Source: Hyaloscypha bicolor E
Lineage: Eukaryota; Ascomycota; Leotiomycetes; Helotiales; Hyaloscyphaceae
Direction: 5' to 3'
Length of the DNA stretch: 64,000 nt
NCBI RefSeq assembly: GCF_002865645.1
Contig: NW_020194512.1
Coordinates: 3,885,183 to 3,949,182, forward strand
The notes below the pieces were generated by a model that was not told the origin of the DNA, did no database searches, and was given only the letters and a program-made list of their open reading frames with translations. The translations under genes were made by a program, and so were the position numbers. How positions within the stretch are numbered: position 1 is the stretch's first letter; each line of letters starts with the position of its first letter. Shown here in pieces: positions 12,801 through 25,853 of this stretch.

Positions 12801-15800
12801 CTTTTCTTACTTCTTTCTAATTAAATATAATTATATTTTCTTAATTAATTATTAATTCTTGGAATATAGCTAGTTTCTTTTCCTAGAGCTAGTTACTAAT
12901 ATTTAATTATTTAAAACATTCCGGAATAAGTTATAAATTTCTTAGAATAGCTAATATTCTTAGTAAAAGATAGTTCTTATATTTCCTAGTATACTTTTAT
13001 AAGTATTTTCTAGCTTTAGATCTCTTAAACTAGTCCAAATATTTATTAGAACCTTTTCTAGTTCTATTATTAGTATTTACTAGTTAAACCTTTTTATTCT
13101 TTATTTTATATACTTTTATAACTAGAAATAGACTATAATTATTATTCTTTTTTTTAAGAGCTATAGCTATTTTCTCTAGTATTTTTTTTATCTAATCTCC
13201 GGAATTTATAATCTTTCTATTTAGCTTTTTTCTAGTTAGATATAAAAAATATCTTTTTATCCGGTATTTTAATATATCTTTTTTAAGCTCCTATATATTC
13301 CAGAATTCTTTCTAGTCTTAAGTTTAATATTCCTTAGCTTTAGGAATATATTTCTTTATTATTAGAAGATATTATTCTATTTCTTTTTTAGAAATATTTT
13401 TACTTAATACCCTTTTTGCTTCTTTTTTTATTAATTCCGGAACTATTTTTAATAATACTCTAATTAGAGCCTTTTCTATTTTAGTTTCTTTAAAAATATT
13501 ATTAATTTCCTGAATTCCTAAATCTAAAATAAAAGAATCTATAGGAAATTCCGGTATCTTCCCATTTCCTTTAATATTACTACTAGTTATAATACCAGGC
13601 TCTATTTTTCGTCTTTACTTTTAGTTTCCTATTTTATATTACTTAATTCCTTAATTCTAGGAGCTTAGTATTCTTAAACTATTACTTTTTTCTATTTCCC
13701 GGTATTTTTTAAAAATAGAATAATTATAATAATATAGGTATTCTAGTTATTTTTAGAATTAGTAAACCTTTTATCTTATAAACTATTACTTTTATATATA
13801 ATTTTTATTTTTATTTTTACTAAGAATAATTAACTAAACAGGATCTTTAGAGCCCCTTTAATTAGGAAAAATATATCTTTATATCCTATTTTATTTATAA
13901 TTTTAGCTCTAAGCTTTACTATTTCTATAAATTCAAATTCTGTTTTAGTAATAGTAAATATTTAATAATCTATAGTATTATATACTACTTTACTAATATT
14001 TCTAAAGATCTTTTTAGGAAGAATATTAACTTTAGTTCTAGTATTAATTATTTCTTTATATTTAATATTTCCTTAAGGTTCTCGAAATATGAACTAGAGG
14101 TATAGAGTTCGTATAATATATTTATAAGCTAGTAATATTCGAATATTAATACTATTATTTTTAAATTAAATAATTCTATTAGTATTAGATACTTAAGCTA
14201 GTATTTCTAATTCCTTAAATATTCTATTTATTATATAAGCCGCAGCCGCCAGTTCTATAGATTTCCTAGTATATCTAACTATATTTAATATAATAGTATT
14301 TCCTATTTATAAGATAATAAGATAAGAAGTATTATTCTTAATCTATTAGTTCTAAAATATAATAGCTAGATCTGGCATTTTTAAGGTATTAATAAGTATT
14401 CTCGTTTCTTTCTAAGTTTTTTAAAATAGGATAATTACTTTCTTTAGTAATCTTATTAAAATATTATTAACTTTAGGAATTCTATACTTATTATAATTAA
14501 GAGTATATTAGGTTTCTAATTTGTTCTATTTATTCCCGGAAATATTAATATTTATATTCTTAGCTAGGCTATTTCCTTATCTATTATTTCTTAAAATAGT
14601 ATTTTTCTAGCCTCTTATATAGAATAGCTTTTCTTTTATTCTAGCTTGTTTTTAGAAAACCTTTTTAGCTATTTCTATCTCTTTTCTCTTTTTCTTTAAT
14701 AAGAAACCTATTATAGTATTAATAGAAATACTATTTATAGCTAAATCTTAATACTATTTATTAATTCTAGAATCTAAAGTATTAATAATTCTAATATAAT
14801 TTTCTCTAAGGCAAAACGGCTATTTAGATTCCCTAGATATAACTTACTTGCTTTTATATATAGATTCCGGTTAGCTAGTTCTCTTTTCTCTTTCTTACCT
14901 AGTAAACTAGATATCTCCTATTAATCTTTAGATATTTTTAGGTCAAGTATTTAAGTTATAATTAAATTCTTCTTTTTGGACTTAGGAAATAATTTAGTTA
15001 AATTACTAGTACTTATTAATAAGGAAAAAGGAAATGCTTTCTTATTTAGGCTTAAATAGCCCTTTATATTATCTTCTATTAAATTAGTAAATATATTTAT
15101 AGTTTATAAGTTCTTCTATTAGTAAGTAATAGAACTAAGAAATATAAATATATTCTAGATTAATATTATTATTCTTATTCCTATTATAGTACTTATAATA
15201 AATTTATTCTTTTAGTTCTGGATTTATATTATAGGCTATATTAACTTAAATAGTATTTTCTAACTATACTTAAAACTAATTTCTTTTAGAATATAGTTAT
15301 CTAGACTTTTTATTTATTCTAGTTCAATTATTATAGCTACTATAGTATTCTCTATAATCTCTATTATAACTTCTAGTATATTCTTTCCGAAAACTCGAAT
15401 TATACCTATTAGGCTATTAATACTATTATACTTACTATAATTAGCTAGGCTATATAAGCAGGCTATAGATATCTTCCCGAATTCTAATAATAGCTATATT
15501 AAGTTATTTCTATAAATTCTCTTAAGTTATAATAATAATAGATAATTTTTCTAGACTTCTTACTAGTTAGTTAATATTATTTCCCTTAGATTTACTACTT
15601 TTAGTAAATGTTATATAATTAGCTATAGGCTAGGTTCTTTTTTTACCTATATTTATAATAGCTTTAGGAAATATAATAGAAGGAACTAGTAAGAAATAAT
15701 TATTTTCTAATTTAGAAACTATATTATAAACTACTATATCTAAGTATTCTTATCTAAGTCTAGATATATCTAGATTATTAGTAATATTAAAATAATATTT

Positions 15801-16750
15801 CTTTTTTTTATATTAATAGAATATTATTACTTTTTTATATATTTTATTATATTTATAAATAGAAATATTTATAAGCTCGAAGTTTATATTCTTAAAAATA
15901 TAATCTTTTACTAGAATAGATAATTCTCTTATAAATTCTTAATACTAAGTAATTTTATTTCTTTTTTTTCTTTTTAGTAATTTCTTTAATACTTTATTAA
16001 ATATATTAATATAAGACTTAGATAAGATTCCTCTATTCTAGGCTTATATAATAATCTAATTAAGAAAGTTATAGCTAATTTTGAGTATTTCCTAGTTATA
16101 TTCTCGGAATTCCTTTAATAAGGCCTTAAAGAACTTAGTTTCCTAGTAATTTCTCGGAGTATTAATATAATATTCTAATATAGCCTTAATCTAATTCTTA
16201 TAAATAGGAGAAATATAATAGATAATTCTCTTTCTTTTAGTATTATTAGAAATATAATAGTTCTTATATATATTTATATATTATTCCAAAAATATAGAGA
16301 TATTACTTTCCTGAAACTATAATACTTTAGGAGCTCTTATAAATAGTAGGTTTAAACCCGGTACTAGTATATACTTATTCTTAGCTATATTAATCTTAAT
16401 AATTTCTTTTATAATTAATTATAGAGTTTCTATACCTGAGACTTCTACTAATAAGATTCCTAAAAAAACTAATTTCCTATTTAAGTATATCTTTTAGTTT
16501 AGGAACCGAAATTAGAGAAAAACTAGTTAATAATAATAGATATAATTAAGGTTCGAGTTTTAGTATTAGTAGTAATAAAATAATAGCTTTTCTAGTCTTA
16601 TTCCTATTATTTATATTCTCTTTCCTATTTCTTTGGCTTAATACCTATAGTATTTTGCTTTAATTTTACTAAACTAGATATATCTATTAATATTATTAAA
16701 AGTAATAATAAAAATAATAAATATAATTTTACTAATTTTTCTAACTTTTC
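9900..16750 (-). mobile_element. Ty3/Gypsy polyprotein remnant on minus strand, RIP-inactivated
   Basis: Read on the minus strand, the sequence gives gag (about 15,000-16,700, by position only), an aspartic-protease-like stretch around 13,850-14,100, RT with FINNIRIKGP at about 12,280 (the FIDDxxxKGP form of fungal Gypsy elements), RNase H near 11,400-12,000 and an integrase near 10,300-10,900. Frames are interrupted by RIP-type stops. The order protease, RT, RNase H, integrase is Gypsy. I found no LTR pair, so the ends given are only the limits of coding similarity. The KGP-type pol differs from that of the neighbouring chromovirus, so this is a separate lineage. Confidence 0.75.
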
Positions 16751-18877
16751 TAAATTCTTTTTTCTTTTTCTATTTAGTATTTATTTCTTTCTCTAGAAGC
16801 TTCTCTAGTTTATTTATATAATTTCTTATTTCCGATTTCTTTTTAATTCTTATTTCCGATTTTAGTTTACTATTTTATTTGAATTTAAGAGTATTTTCTC
16901 TTTTAAATATCTTTTTCGGACTTAGAAGTAAGCTTTATTACTAAGATTAAAGCTATTTTAATTCCGGCTTTTATTATAACTAAAAATAATATATAAATTA
17001 ATAGTATAACTTTATTTCCGAGTACTAAAGTCTAATTCTAACTAAGATCTAACTTATATTATCTTAGTATAATATTTCTTATTCTATTTCTTTTATTTCT
17101 TTTCCTTTTATAATTAGCTTTTATTTCTATTACTCCTATATATTATACTAGTAACTATATCTTATAGCTAACTTGTATTCAAGTTACTAAATATATTAGA
17201 AATTAATATAAGATACTAAGATTAATACTTATATATTCTTAATATTTTGGCCTTAGGTTTAAGATATTATAATAGCCCTTTTCTTCCCTAATTTACTAAG
17301 CTAATAATCTGCCTTATAAATATTTCTTAGAACTTTATAAGAGTATTATCTTAACTATAAAGTTTCTATTCTTCCTATATTACTTACTATAAAATATATA
17401 GGAGAGAAACTATAATAAGACAAAAACCCATATAAAGTATACTAGAGTATAAAACGTAACTTAATAGTAAAATAATAAATTAAAAACATAAATAGTAAAG
17501 TATAAATAATATATAGTATATAAAAGCTTAATTAATTAAATACTTATAAAAAATTATTCTCTAAATCTATAAAAAAACTAGTTTTCTTATATAATTTCCG
17601 CAAGTTATATATAAAAGGCCATGGCTTTTATTATATAACCTAAACCTTAAAACCGCCAAAATAATATAATTTTTAACGAGTATAGCCTGCTATACTATAA
17701 TATAAAGGTAATATTTAACTATTAAATATTAGTATATATAATAATATAATAATATTTACTAATTTAAAACTTAATATATTAATTATAAAATTTAATAATA
17801 AGGCTTTCTTTTCTTTAATTTAATTACTTATTAAAAAGATTATTTATAATAGATTAAGAGATTTAAAAAAAGCCTTTATTTTTATTTATTAAATATATTA
17901 GTAAATAAAGCTTTTTAATTAATATTAAATAACTTATTATTATTATTACTATTTTTAAACCTGTAATATTAATATATTTATATAAGTTTCGAAAATAAAT
18001 ATAATAATTACTTATAAAGATATATATTTATTAATTTATTTATATTTTACTATTATATTAATTAGTAAAAAATCATTAAAAATTAATATATTAACTTATA
18101 AATAATCTTAAACTAAGTATTTTATAATATATATACTAGTATTTTAGGGGTTCTCTTAAATAGAATTTAATATCTTTTTAAATAACCTTTTTTAAAGAGA
18201 GAAGCCTATTTATTAAAGGGTTTTAATTTAAACTCAGAGTAATTTTAAGCTAAGTTAAGCTTAATTAAGGATTATTAAAATATTTTCAAATATATTAAAT
18301 ATAAGTAAATAGATTTATAATAGAAAGTATATTAATAAGAATAATAATTAAGGTTTTATATGAAATTAAAGTATAAAAAAGAAATAAAAATTGAGGAAAT
18401 TAATATATTTTTATAGAAAGTTCTATTATTCTAAGGGCTTTTTAATTATTCTTCTAATTAGAAAGAATTCTCTTATTTTAAAGATTCTATTCTTTTAATT
18501 CCTGATTTTTAATAATAGAATTACTATTATTATTAAGTTCTTAAATTAAGGTAATTCTAGAAATATTATAAAGATTTGGTTTATTTACTAAATACTATTA
18601 TTACTTAATTAGGTAGTAAAGTAATACTAAAGTAAAAGTATCCGGAGCCTTATCTAATAGGGCTAGCTTATTATATATATATATTATATATATATTATTT
18701 AAAGTATTTATAAATATTTATAAATATCTTAATTAGAATATAAATAGAATATAAATAATAGAAATTTTTATTAAATAAAATATAAATAGAGGCTACTATT
18801 TTATTATATTTTCTTTATTATTTATATTAGTAATAATATATTACTTATTTCTAATATATTTTCTCTTGGCTTTATTT
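16751..18877. repeat. RIP-degraded AT-rich sequence, unassigned
   Basis: No domain or LTR pair recognised. It holds an imperfect 35-bp palindrome at 17605-17639 that also occurs at 11124-11158. The stretch ends at TATTT (18873-18877), the RIP-altered left target duplication of the Copia element. Confidence 0.5.
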
Positions 18878-19178
18878 TATTGAAATTAGAGGCTTATAGC
18901 TTTTAATAAGCTTAATAAGCTTTAAAACAGAGCCTTAAAGGCTATATACTAATAAGGCTTAAGCTATAGGCTTATTATTAAGTAAATTATATCCTATAAA
19001 GCTAAAATAATTTAATATAAGGCTTTCTAGTTTAGAGATTTAATAGATATAATTTAGGGAATTCAGGGCTATATATATAGGCTATTTACTATTATAAAAT
19101 AGTAATTAATTTAGTATATTTTACTTGATTTATATTATAAATATATAATTCTAGTATTATTATTAAACTAGATTAATA
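18878..19178 (+). repeat. 5' LTR of Copia element (strongly RIP-mutated)
   Basis: Aligns with 23324-23672 along its length but lacks about 45 bp around a repeated GGGCATAATATGCCC-like segment present in the 3' copy. It carries many more C-to-T and G-to-A changes than its partner. Confidence 0.9.
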
Positions 19179-22100
19179 GATTATAAATACTAAATACTAT
19201 TTCTATATATTATAAATTACTAAATTAGCTTACTAATATTTTCTAGAAATATTCTTTAGAAATATATTATAGAAAACGATTTTAATATAGAAAAGCCCCG
19301 GATTATTAGGCTTATAAAACCCAATTATGAACCCTAAAATATTTTAATATATAGGCTTTTAATTAGTTAAAGCCTATAAAATATAGTTAGTCTAGGAATT
19401 AAAATTATTATTATAGAACCGGGTTTTATTAAGGGTTCTAGTTCTAAAAATAAAAGTAATTCTAAGGCCTTAGGGCCTTTTAGTAATTATATAAAAGTAA
19501 AAGATATTAAAGCAAATACTATAATTATAAGTTTATATATTTAGAAAGCCTTATAATATATATTATATCTTGAAATAACTAGGAAATAATAGAAAATACT
19601 AGAAGTATTATATATTTCCCTAAATATATAATAGCTTAATATTAAAATTCAGGCTTTTATTAGTTATAAGCTATTAGAACGGGGTATTACTATTACTATA
19701 ATAACTACGGAATTAAGTACTTTATAATACGAAATTGGAATTATTAATTCTATAGAAAAGCTTTCTAAAACCCTTAAAATATTAATTCTTTTTAGAACTA
19801 TTAAAATACTAGATAAATGCTTTATTTCTTTAATATTATAGCCAGAGATTAGTAAAATTACTACTAATTATAATATAATAGTAGCTTATTTTAGTAAATA
19901 TAAACAGAGAATAAAACTAAAAGAAACCCTAAAAAAATCTATTTTATTAGCTAAAATAGAAAAAAAAGACCCTAAAAAAGCCTTTTAGAAAAAGTATTTT
20001 AATTATAATAAATAAGGCTATAAAAAATCTAATTATAAAAACAAAAAAGTAAAAAAGCAAGAAAAATAAAAAAAGAGCCCTAATATAAAGTCTTTAGTAA
20101 TTTTTAAAAAAGATAAAGAACTTTCTTTAGGGCCTAAAAAGCCTATAGTAAATACTAGTAATATTAAAACTAGTTAAATAGCTCTAGTAAAGCCTATTTA
20201 TAATAAAGACTTACTATAAATAATTAATTCTAGAAGCTTCTAATATATAACTTATTTATAAAAAGCTTTTACTAAATATAAAATATTAGATATTTCTATA
20301 CTAGTAATTATAATAAATAAAGCCCGGATTCCGGCTATTATAAAAGGTATTATATTTTTATAAATAGCCCTAAAAGCCTCTATATAAACTATAAAAATTA
20401 TTAAAATACTTTATATATCTAAGTTTATTAAAAGCTTAATTTTGATATTATAGCTTAAAATAAAAATATTATTATATATATTACTATTAGTTTTATTAAA
20501 AAGAAGCTTTTAATTAAATTTCAGGAAATAATAATAAGAATTATTAATTATTTAGAAAAAGTATATATCCTAAATAATATTCTATAAAGTATTAATATTA
20601 GGCTAAAAGTAATTACTATATTAGAAAACTAAGCTAATTACCTCTAATATTACTAATTTAATTATTTAAATTCTATAAATCTAAAGCTAAAATATACTAT
20701 TTCTATAGGATTTAAAAAGCTTATTAAAGCTTTTTAAAAGCCCTATAAGCCCTATATTAAGGCTATAGCTTTATTAGAACAGATTTATAGTAATTTTTAG
20801 GGCCTTTATAATATATTTATATTAAAAGAAAATACTTATATATTTATATTTATAAATAATTATACTTATAAATTATAAATATATTTTACTAAAACTAGAA
20901 AATAGCTAAGAATTATATTTTTATAATTTAAGGCTTTAATAAAGCTAGAATTAGAATATAAAATCAAGGCTATATATTATAATAATACTTTGAAATATAA
21001 GTTTTTAAAGGTTTTATTATTAAAGAATTATAGTATATAATTTAAGTATATTATTATTTATATTTCTAAATAAAATAGGGTTTTTAAATACCTGAACTAG
21101 AGTTTAATATTAGTAGCTAGGGCTATATTATTAAATATTAAGCTTTTTATATAAATTTAGGAAAAAGCTATAATTATAGTCTATTATTTATAAAATCGAA
21201 TATTAATAGACCCTAATAGAAATACTTCTAAAAAGGCTTATAATAGGAAATATTCTAATATTAGGTATTTTAAAATATATAAATATAATATATTCCTAAA
21301 AAAAATTTGCTTAAAAATAAATAATATAATTATTAAAGCCTATTTTATAGGCTATATATTTATATTAAGGTAATATAAGTTATATAAGCCTAAATAAAAG
21401 AAAATTATAATATTTATAATACCTGTTTTTTATAAAAACAAGTAATTAAAATAGAACTAAAATAAAAAGCTTTTAGGGAGAAAAGAATTCCGTTTAATTT
21501 TATAGAATTTATTAGAAAATAGCCTAAAGCTTCTATAATTATAAGGCTTTTAAAAAATATATATAACTTTTTTATTCTATTATCTAATTTCTAATAAAAT
21601 ATTTCAGAAAACTATAAAAATACTATAATAATAAATATAGGAATTTTGAATTCCGATTTAGGAAATACTAATTCAGAGAACTCTAATTCCCCTAATTAGA
21701 AAGAACTACTAATTATAGAATATTATATAAATATAATAATTATAGAGTATTTAATTTCTAGAACTTATACTAAAGCTATAAATAACTCCATTTATAGAGC
21801 CTATTAAAAGCAAGTAATTAATAAAGAGTTTACTAAATTACAAGCTTTAAATATATATTTATAGGCCTAATTAATTAATATAAAGCTCGGCTAGTAAGCT
21901 AGGGCTTTAGCTAGATTTCAGGAAATAATTTCCTAAAAACTTTTAGCTCTATTATTAGGGCTAAAAGCCTAAGGATTTTACTAGCTTTAAAGGTATATAA
22001 GAACCTAGAAATATATTAAATTAATATAATTAATACTTATTTATATTCTAAACTCTATACTAATATATATCTTTTAAGTCCTAAAATATATTAAAGGCTT

Positions 22101-23200
22101 AATACTTCTTTTACTTAATTCCTTATATAAGCTTAAATAATTAGAAAGGAAATAATATATTAAAGCCTATATAGAACTTAAAATCCTTAATTTTAGTTCC
22201 TATTTTAATAAGCCAAATATCTTTATTACTATAAATTATAATATACTAGTTCTAGATTATAATCTATAGGCTACTTAAAAAATTATTAATAAAATAGCTT
22301 CCCTATAAGAAATTAAGGATTTGGGAAATATAGTTCTAATTTTAGATATTTAAATATATAAAAATTACTCTAAATATATTCTATATTTTAATTAGAATAA
22401 ATATATTATAGGCCTTATAAAAAGGTTTAGGCTAGGAAAAGCTAAGTCTATAAATCTTCTTATAAATAACCGAAATATCCTAATTATAGTATAATTAGAA
22501 AAGAAATAAGCTAATTAGAGCCTATACTAGAAGGCTATAGGTTATATTATATGGATTTTAAAAGGCTCCCGCTCTAATATTACTTATATAATTAGATAGC
22601 TTAGCTAGTATTATAGTAAATCTATTATATAGTACTAGAATACTATATTAAAGGTATTTTATTATCTGAAAAGTATTATAAACTATAATATCTTATATAG
22701 TATTAGAAAGACTAAAAGCCCTAAACTTTAGAGCTTTAGTAATATAAATTATATAAATAATATAATAAATAAATACTTTATTATAAGGTATTTATATTTG
22801 CTTAATAAGGAACCTATTACCTAATTCTCTATTAAATAATACTATATAGCTATTTCTATTATTTAATTAAAATATATTAGCTTATTAAAGGCTAGTAAAC
22901 AGGGATAGTAGATTAGAGTTTTATTTAAAGAGCTTAAATATATCTAATATTTAAATATTATTCTTTTAATTCCTATATTTAGTAATAATTAGAGTTATAT
23001 AATACTAGCTAGAAATCCTATAGCTTATAGCCAAACCAAATATATTAATATTTGCTACTATTATATTAGAGAGCTAATAGCCTTTAATAAGATTACTATT
23101 AAATATATTTCTATTAAGGAAATAATAGCTAATATACTTACTAAGCCCCTATCTTTAGTAGCCCTTAGGCACTATATAGAAGAGTTATTTATACTATAAT
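19179..23200 (+). pseudogene. RIP-destroyed Copia gag-pol
   Basis: The gag zinc knuckle is visible at about 19,992-20,040 as YFNYNK, stop, GYKKSNYKNKK, where Y stands for former Cys and His. The protease site follows at about 20,225 (IINSRS for the ILDSGA type). The integrase lies at about 20,550-21,450. The RT and RNase H domains end the frame; the RNase H part at about 22,560-23,200 is the clearest, with GSRSNITYIIRQLSQYYSK-type text, then KYINIRYYYIRELI and ANILTKPLSLVALRHYIEEL, which match Copia C-termini. All breaks are TAA/TAG at former Gln, Trp or Arg codons. Confidence 0.87.
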
Positions 23201-23323
23201 TATGGAATTATAAGCTGTTTTTTTATTTATTTTTGGGTACTAAGGCTCTAGAAGCTTTAGTAAATAAAGCAATATTTTTGGAATTATTTCCTTAGGGCTG
23301 TTTTTAGTAATATATAAGGGAAC

Positions 23324-23672
23324 TATTAAAATTAGGGGCTAAGGCCCCTAATAGGCTTAGTAAGCCCTGGAACGGAGCCTTAGGGGCTATATACTAATGG
23401 GGCTTAAGCTATAGGCTTATTACTAAGTAGATTATGCCCTGTAAGGTTAATTCAGGGCATAATATGCCCTATAAGGCTAAATCGGTTCAGCTAAGGTTAA
23501 ATGGTTCAGTATAAAGCTCTCTGGTTTAGGGGTTTAGTATATGTGACTTAGGGGGTTCAGGGCTATATATACAGGCTACTTACTACTATAGAACAGCAGT
23601 CAATTCAGTACGTTTTACTTGGTTTACATTGCAAGCACGTGACACTAGCTTTATTATTAAGCTAGATCAACA
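23324..23672 (+). repeat. 3' LTR of Copia element (almost unmutated)
   Basis: Copy of 18878-19178 that keeps many CpA/TpG sites, for example GCAAGCACGTGACAC near 23,631-23,645, where the 5' copy reads ATAAATATATAATTC. It begins after a purine-rich AAGGGAAC tract, the likely polypurine primer, and ends AGATCAACA. Confidence 0.9.
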
Positions 23673-23677
23673 CATTT

Positions 23678-24065
23678 TATTCTTCGGGTCCTGGACGTGC
23701 AGTTGTAAGGTATCTAATTCAATGGAACTAGCCGCATTCAATTAGATTCAATCATTATTGAGGCGAACAACAGAAGGAAAATGGCTGTCGATAGATGTAG
23801 GTGTGAACTTTGCTGCAATTGCCCTTCACAATAATTGCTCATTACTTCGCTATAGGGTCCTGACCAAATCGCTCCCGATTCTCCCCCTAAGCAAATTTTT
23901 GCCCAAAATGTCAACAAGTCGATCAGGACGTTGACGACCAAGGATGGTCTTCTAGGTATAATTGATTAAACGCTAATAGGATTCTTTTCTTTTCAACATG
24001 TTCTTGCAATGTTGGCCGGAGTGTGAGTTGAGCATGAATAAAGCTTTTGTGTTCGTCCCTAACCT
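23678..24065. other. Island 1 left margin, no gene seen
   Basis: Normal-composition sequence between the Copia element and the permease pseudogene. Short open frames here show no family resemblance. The first domains of the permease are expected upstream of 24,066 but no similarity to them is visible, because an in-frame stop directly precedes the homologous stretch. Confidence 0.5.
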
Positions 24066-24787
24066 ATGAATGGCATAACTCCCCCAATTATTCTCGAATC
24101 TGCAGCGGGCTTCAGCATTTCTACATCTCAATACCTTATCTCGACCTCTCTCATAGTTTCTGCGCTTCTCTCCGCACTCCAAATCACGCGCTTGTACCTC
24201 TGTGGGCTAAACGGTATGCTAGCTTGTTTGTGTACTGTTACACCTAGGTCGACATTCGCACAGAACACTAGCGTTGTTGCATTGACTCGCTGTGCAAACC
24301 GGAAAGCCGGCTATGCCGTCTGTTTCTTCTTGGCTGTGATGGATATCTCCTCCAAGTTTGCAGCCGCCCTCGTCGCCTTCCCGGCGTCAGTTCTAGGAGG
24401 CACGACAACCTTCCTCTTCTCTTCTGTCGCCATTTCAGGCATCAGGCCACCTCAGCCGTGTCGCTCACACGTCGCACCCGTTTCGTCTTGACCGCTGCGA
24501 TGTCTCTGGGTTTTGGGGCTACCTTTGTACCATCGTGGTTTTCGTATGTCTTTATTTATACAAGAGACAATCGTGCAAAGGTTGGCTTCCTTGACGTAAT
24601 CGTCTTGGTGATAGAGACCGGCTTTGCTATCACTGCGTTCCTTGCCATCATGTTGAACGTGATTATCTCAGAGGACCAAGAGGAGGAGATGGAGAGTCTA
24701 ATGAGAAATGATGGGCAGGAGGAAGCAGAACCCCGGACTTTAGATGCTATTGGCCGGAAAAGTGCTGGTCGACGGCAGTCAAAATGA
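24066..24787 (+). pseudogene. NCS2 purine (uric acid/xanthine) permease pseudogene
   Basis: The first segment (MNGITPPIILESAAG through RLYLCG, about 24,066-24,205) matches the early transmembrane part of UapA/UapC-type permeases. The next segment (AQNTSVVALTRCANR through FLFSSVAISG, about 24,260-24,440) matches the eighth and later helices, so the middle of the protein is missing. The frame then shifts by one base near 24,440, after which SLTRRTRFVLTA and VPSWFSYVFIYT continue the family C-terminus to the stop at 24,787. Intact members are about 570 residues; roughly half is present. Functional members import uric acid and xanthine across the plasma membrane with protons; this copy cannot. 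It lies 400 bp from the Copia LTR. Confidence 0.88.
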
Positions 24788-24828
24788 GGAAATAGATTCG
24801 TGATGGGTCATGAGGCACAGGTTTCCAC

Positions 24829-25373
24829 CAGGCTTGGCAAAAATACTTTTGGTATCGATAAGGTATCGATACTGGATGGTATTAGTCAGGTATCGCAAGA
24901 ATCGATATATATCGATACCAAATTAATTCTTATCCCTTAAATTATCTCTTTCTTTTATTATTTAACTTCCCTCAATTTCTAGTCTTTCTATTCAAAGAAT
25001 TACTTACTATTATTAATAAAAATTAATAATATCTTAAATTTAAAATAGCCCTTGTATTCGTATTTCTTATCGAGAAGCTTATTATAAGCGAGCCTTACGA
25101 AAATCTCAAAAGCTTATTTTTGCTTAAAATAGCCGCATTGAGATGAGTTTTAGTTTAAAGCATAAGATAAGTAGCTAAATAAAAAGCCTAAAATTAAGTA
25201 GAATATTTGCGCTACCAAAAATTTTCTTATAAGAGAAGTGGTTCCAAAGTTAATTGCAATTAAAGGAGGGAATTGGGTTCTGTGAATCGATACTTTATCG
25301 ATAGTATTAATACCTTACGATTCTGGCATCGATATGTATTAATACCGGAAATTAGGTATTTCTGCCAAGCCTG
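24829..25373. mobile_element. hAT-type non-autonomous element (MITE)
   Basis: A 545-bp AT-rich element with terminal inverted repeats CAGGCTTGGCAAAAATAC (left) and, read inverted, CAGGCTTGGCAGAAATAC (right). An exact 8-bp target duplication, GTTTCCAC, stands at 24821-24828 and 25374-25381. CAG-type ends with an 8-bp duplication define the hAT superfamily. Several copies of TATCGAT lie next to both ends and may be transposase-binding subterminal repeats. No transposase frame is present, so it depends on an element elsewhere. The open frame at 25273-25551 crosses its right end and is not a gene. Confidence 0.92.
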
Positions 25374-25381
25374 GTTTCCAC

Positions 25382-25853
25382 ATCCCGCCAGGGTACTGTA
25401 CTTCAATCCTCTTTGCTATAATCTATACCTTTGTAGCATTAGATCTACGTTCAAAATCGGAAGGTGCAACCTTGGCCCAATTGCCTCACGCCTTACTACC
25501 AGAGGAATATACAATGTATACCCTTCTTATGGAGAATATATAATTATTTGAGGGCGGTTTTATGGAAATATAATGAAGCTATATGCAAAAACTTGTGGCT
25601 GGAATGGGGCTGGGGGGCCATTTAGCGGCTTGCACGAGGGGAGGCTCAACCGAAGACAAGAATTCACATGTTTGAAGGTGGGCAGCAAGCTTGTGGGGCT
25701 GGAACCGCGATAAGATGGGGGTTTTCCCCGAATGTGATTTCTTACTGTTTATTTCACCATAAGCAATCCAAACACTACCACTCGCTGACGTTGAGATTGT
25801 TGGCAAGAAGACAAGATAGCCTTCGAAGCTTCGCGCCCTTCTCCTTCAAGGAA
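25382..25853. other. Intergenic, 3' flank of the MFS gene
   Basis: No gene, RNA or repeat recognised. Open frames here overlap or mirror the transporter gene. Confidence 0.5.

Larger units (their letters stand above)
18878..23672 (+). mobile_element. Ty1/Copia LTR retrotransposon, RIP-inactivated
   Basis: A 4,795-bp element with a 5' LTR of 301 bp and a 3' LTR of 349 bp. The better preserved right end closes with TCAACA, the inverse of TGTTGA, which the left ends show as TATTGA/TATTAA. Target duplication is CATTT on the right (23673-23677) and TATTT on the left (18873-18877), identical after one C-to-T change. Internal order is gag with zinc knuckle, protease, integrase, RT, RNase H, as in Copia. 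The reading frame is full of TAA/TAG, so it is dead. The right LTR directly abuts normal-composition DNA. Confidence 0.92.
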
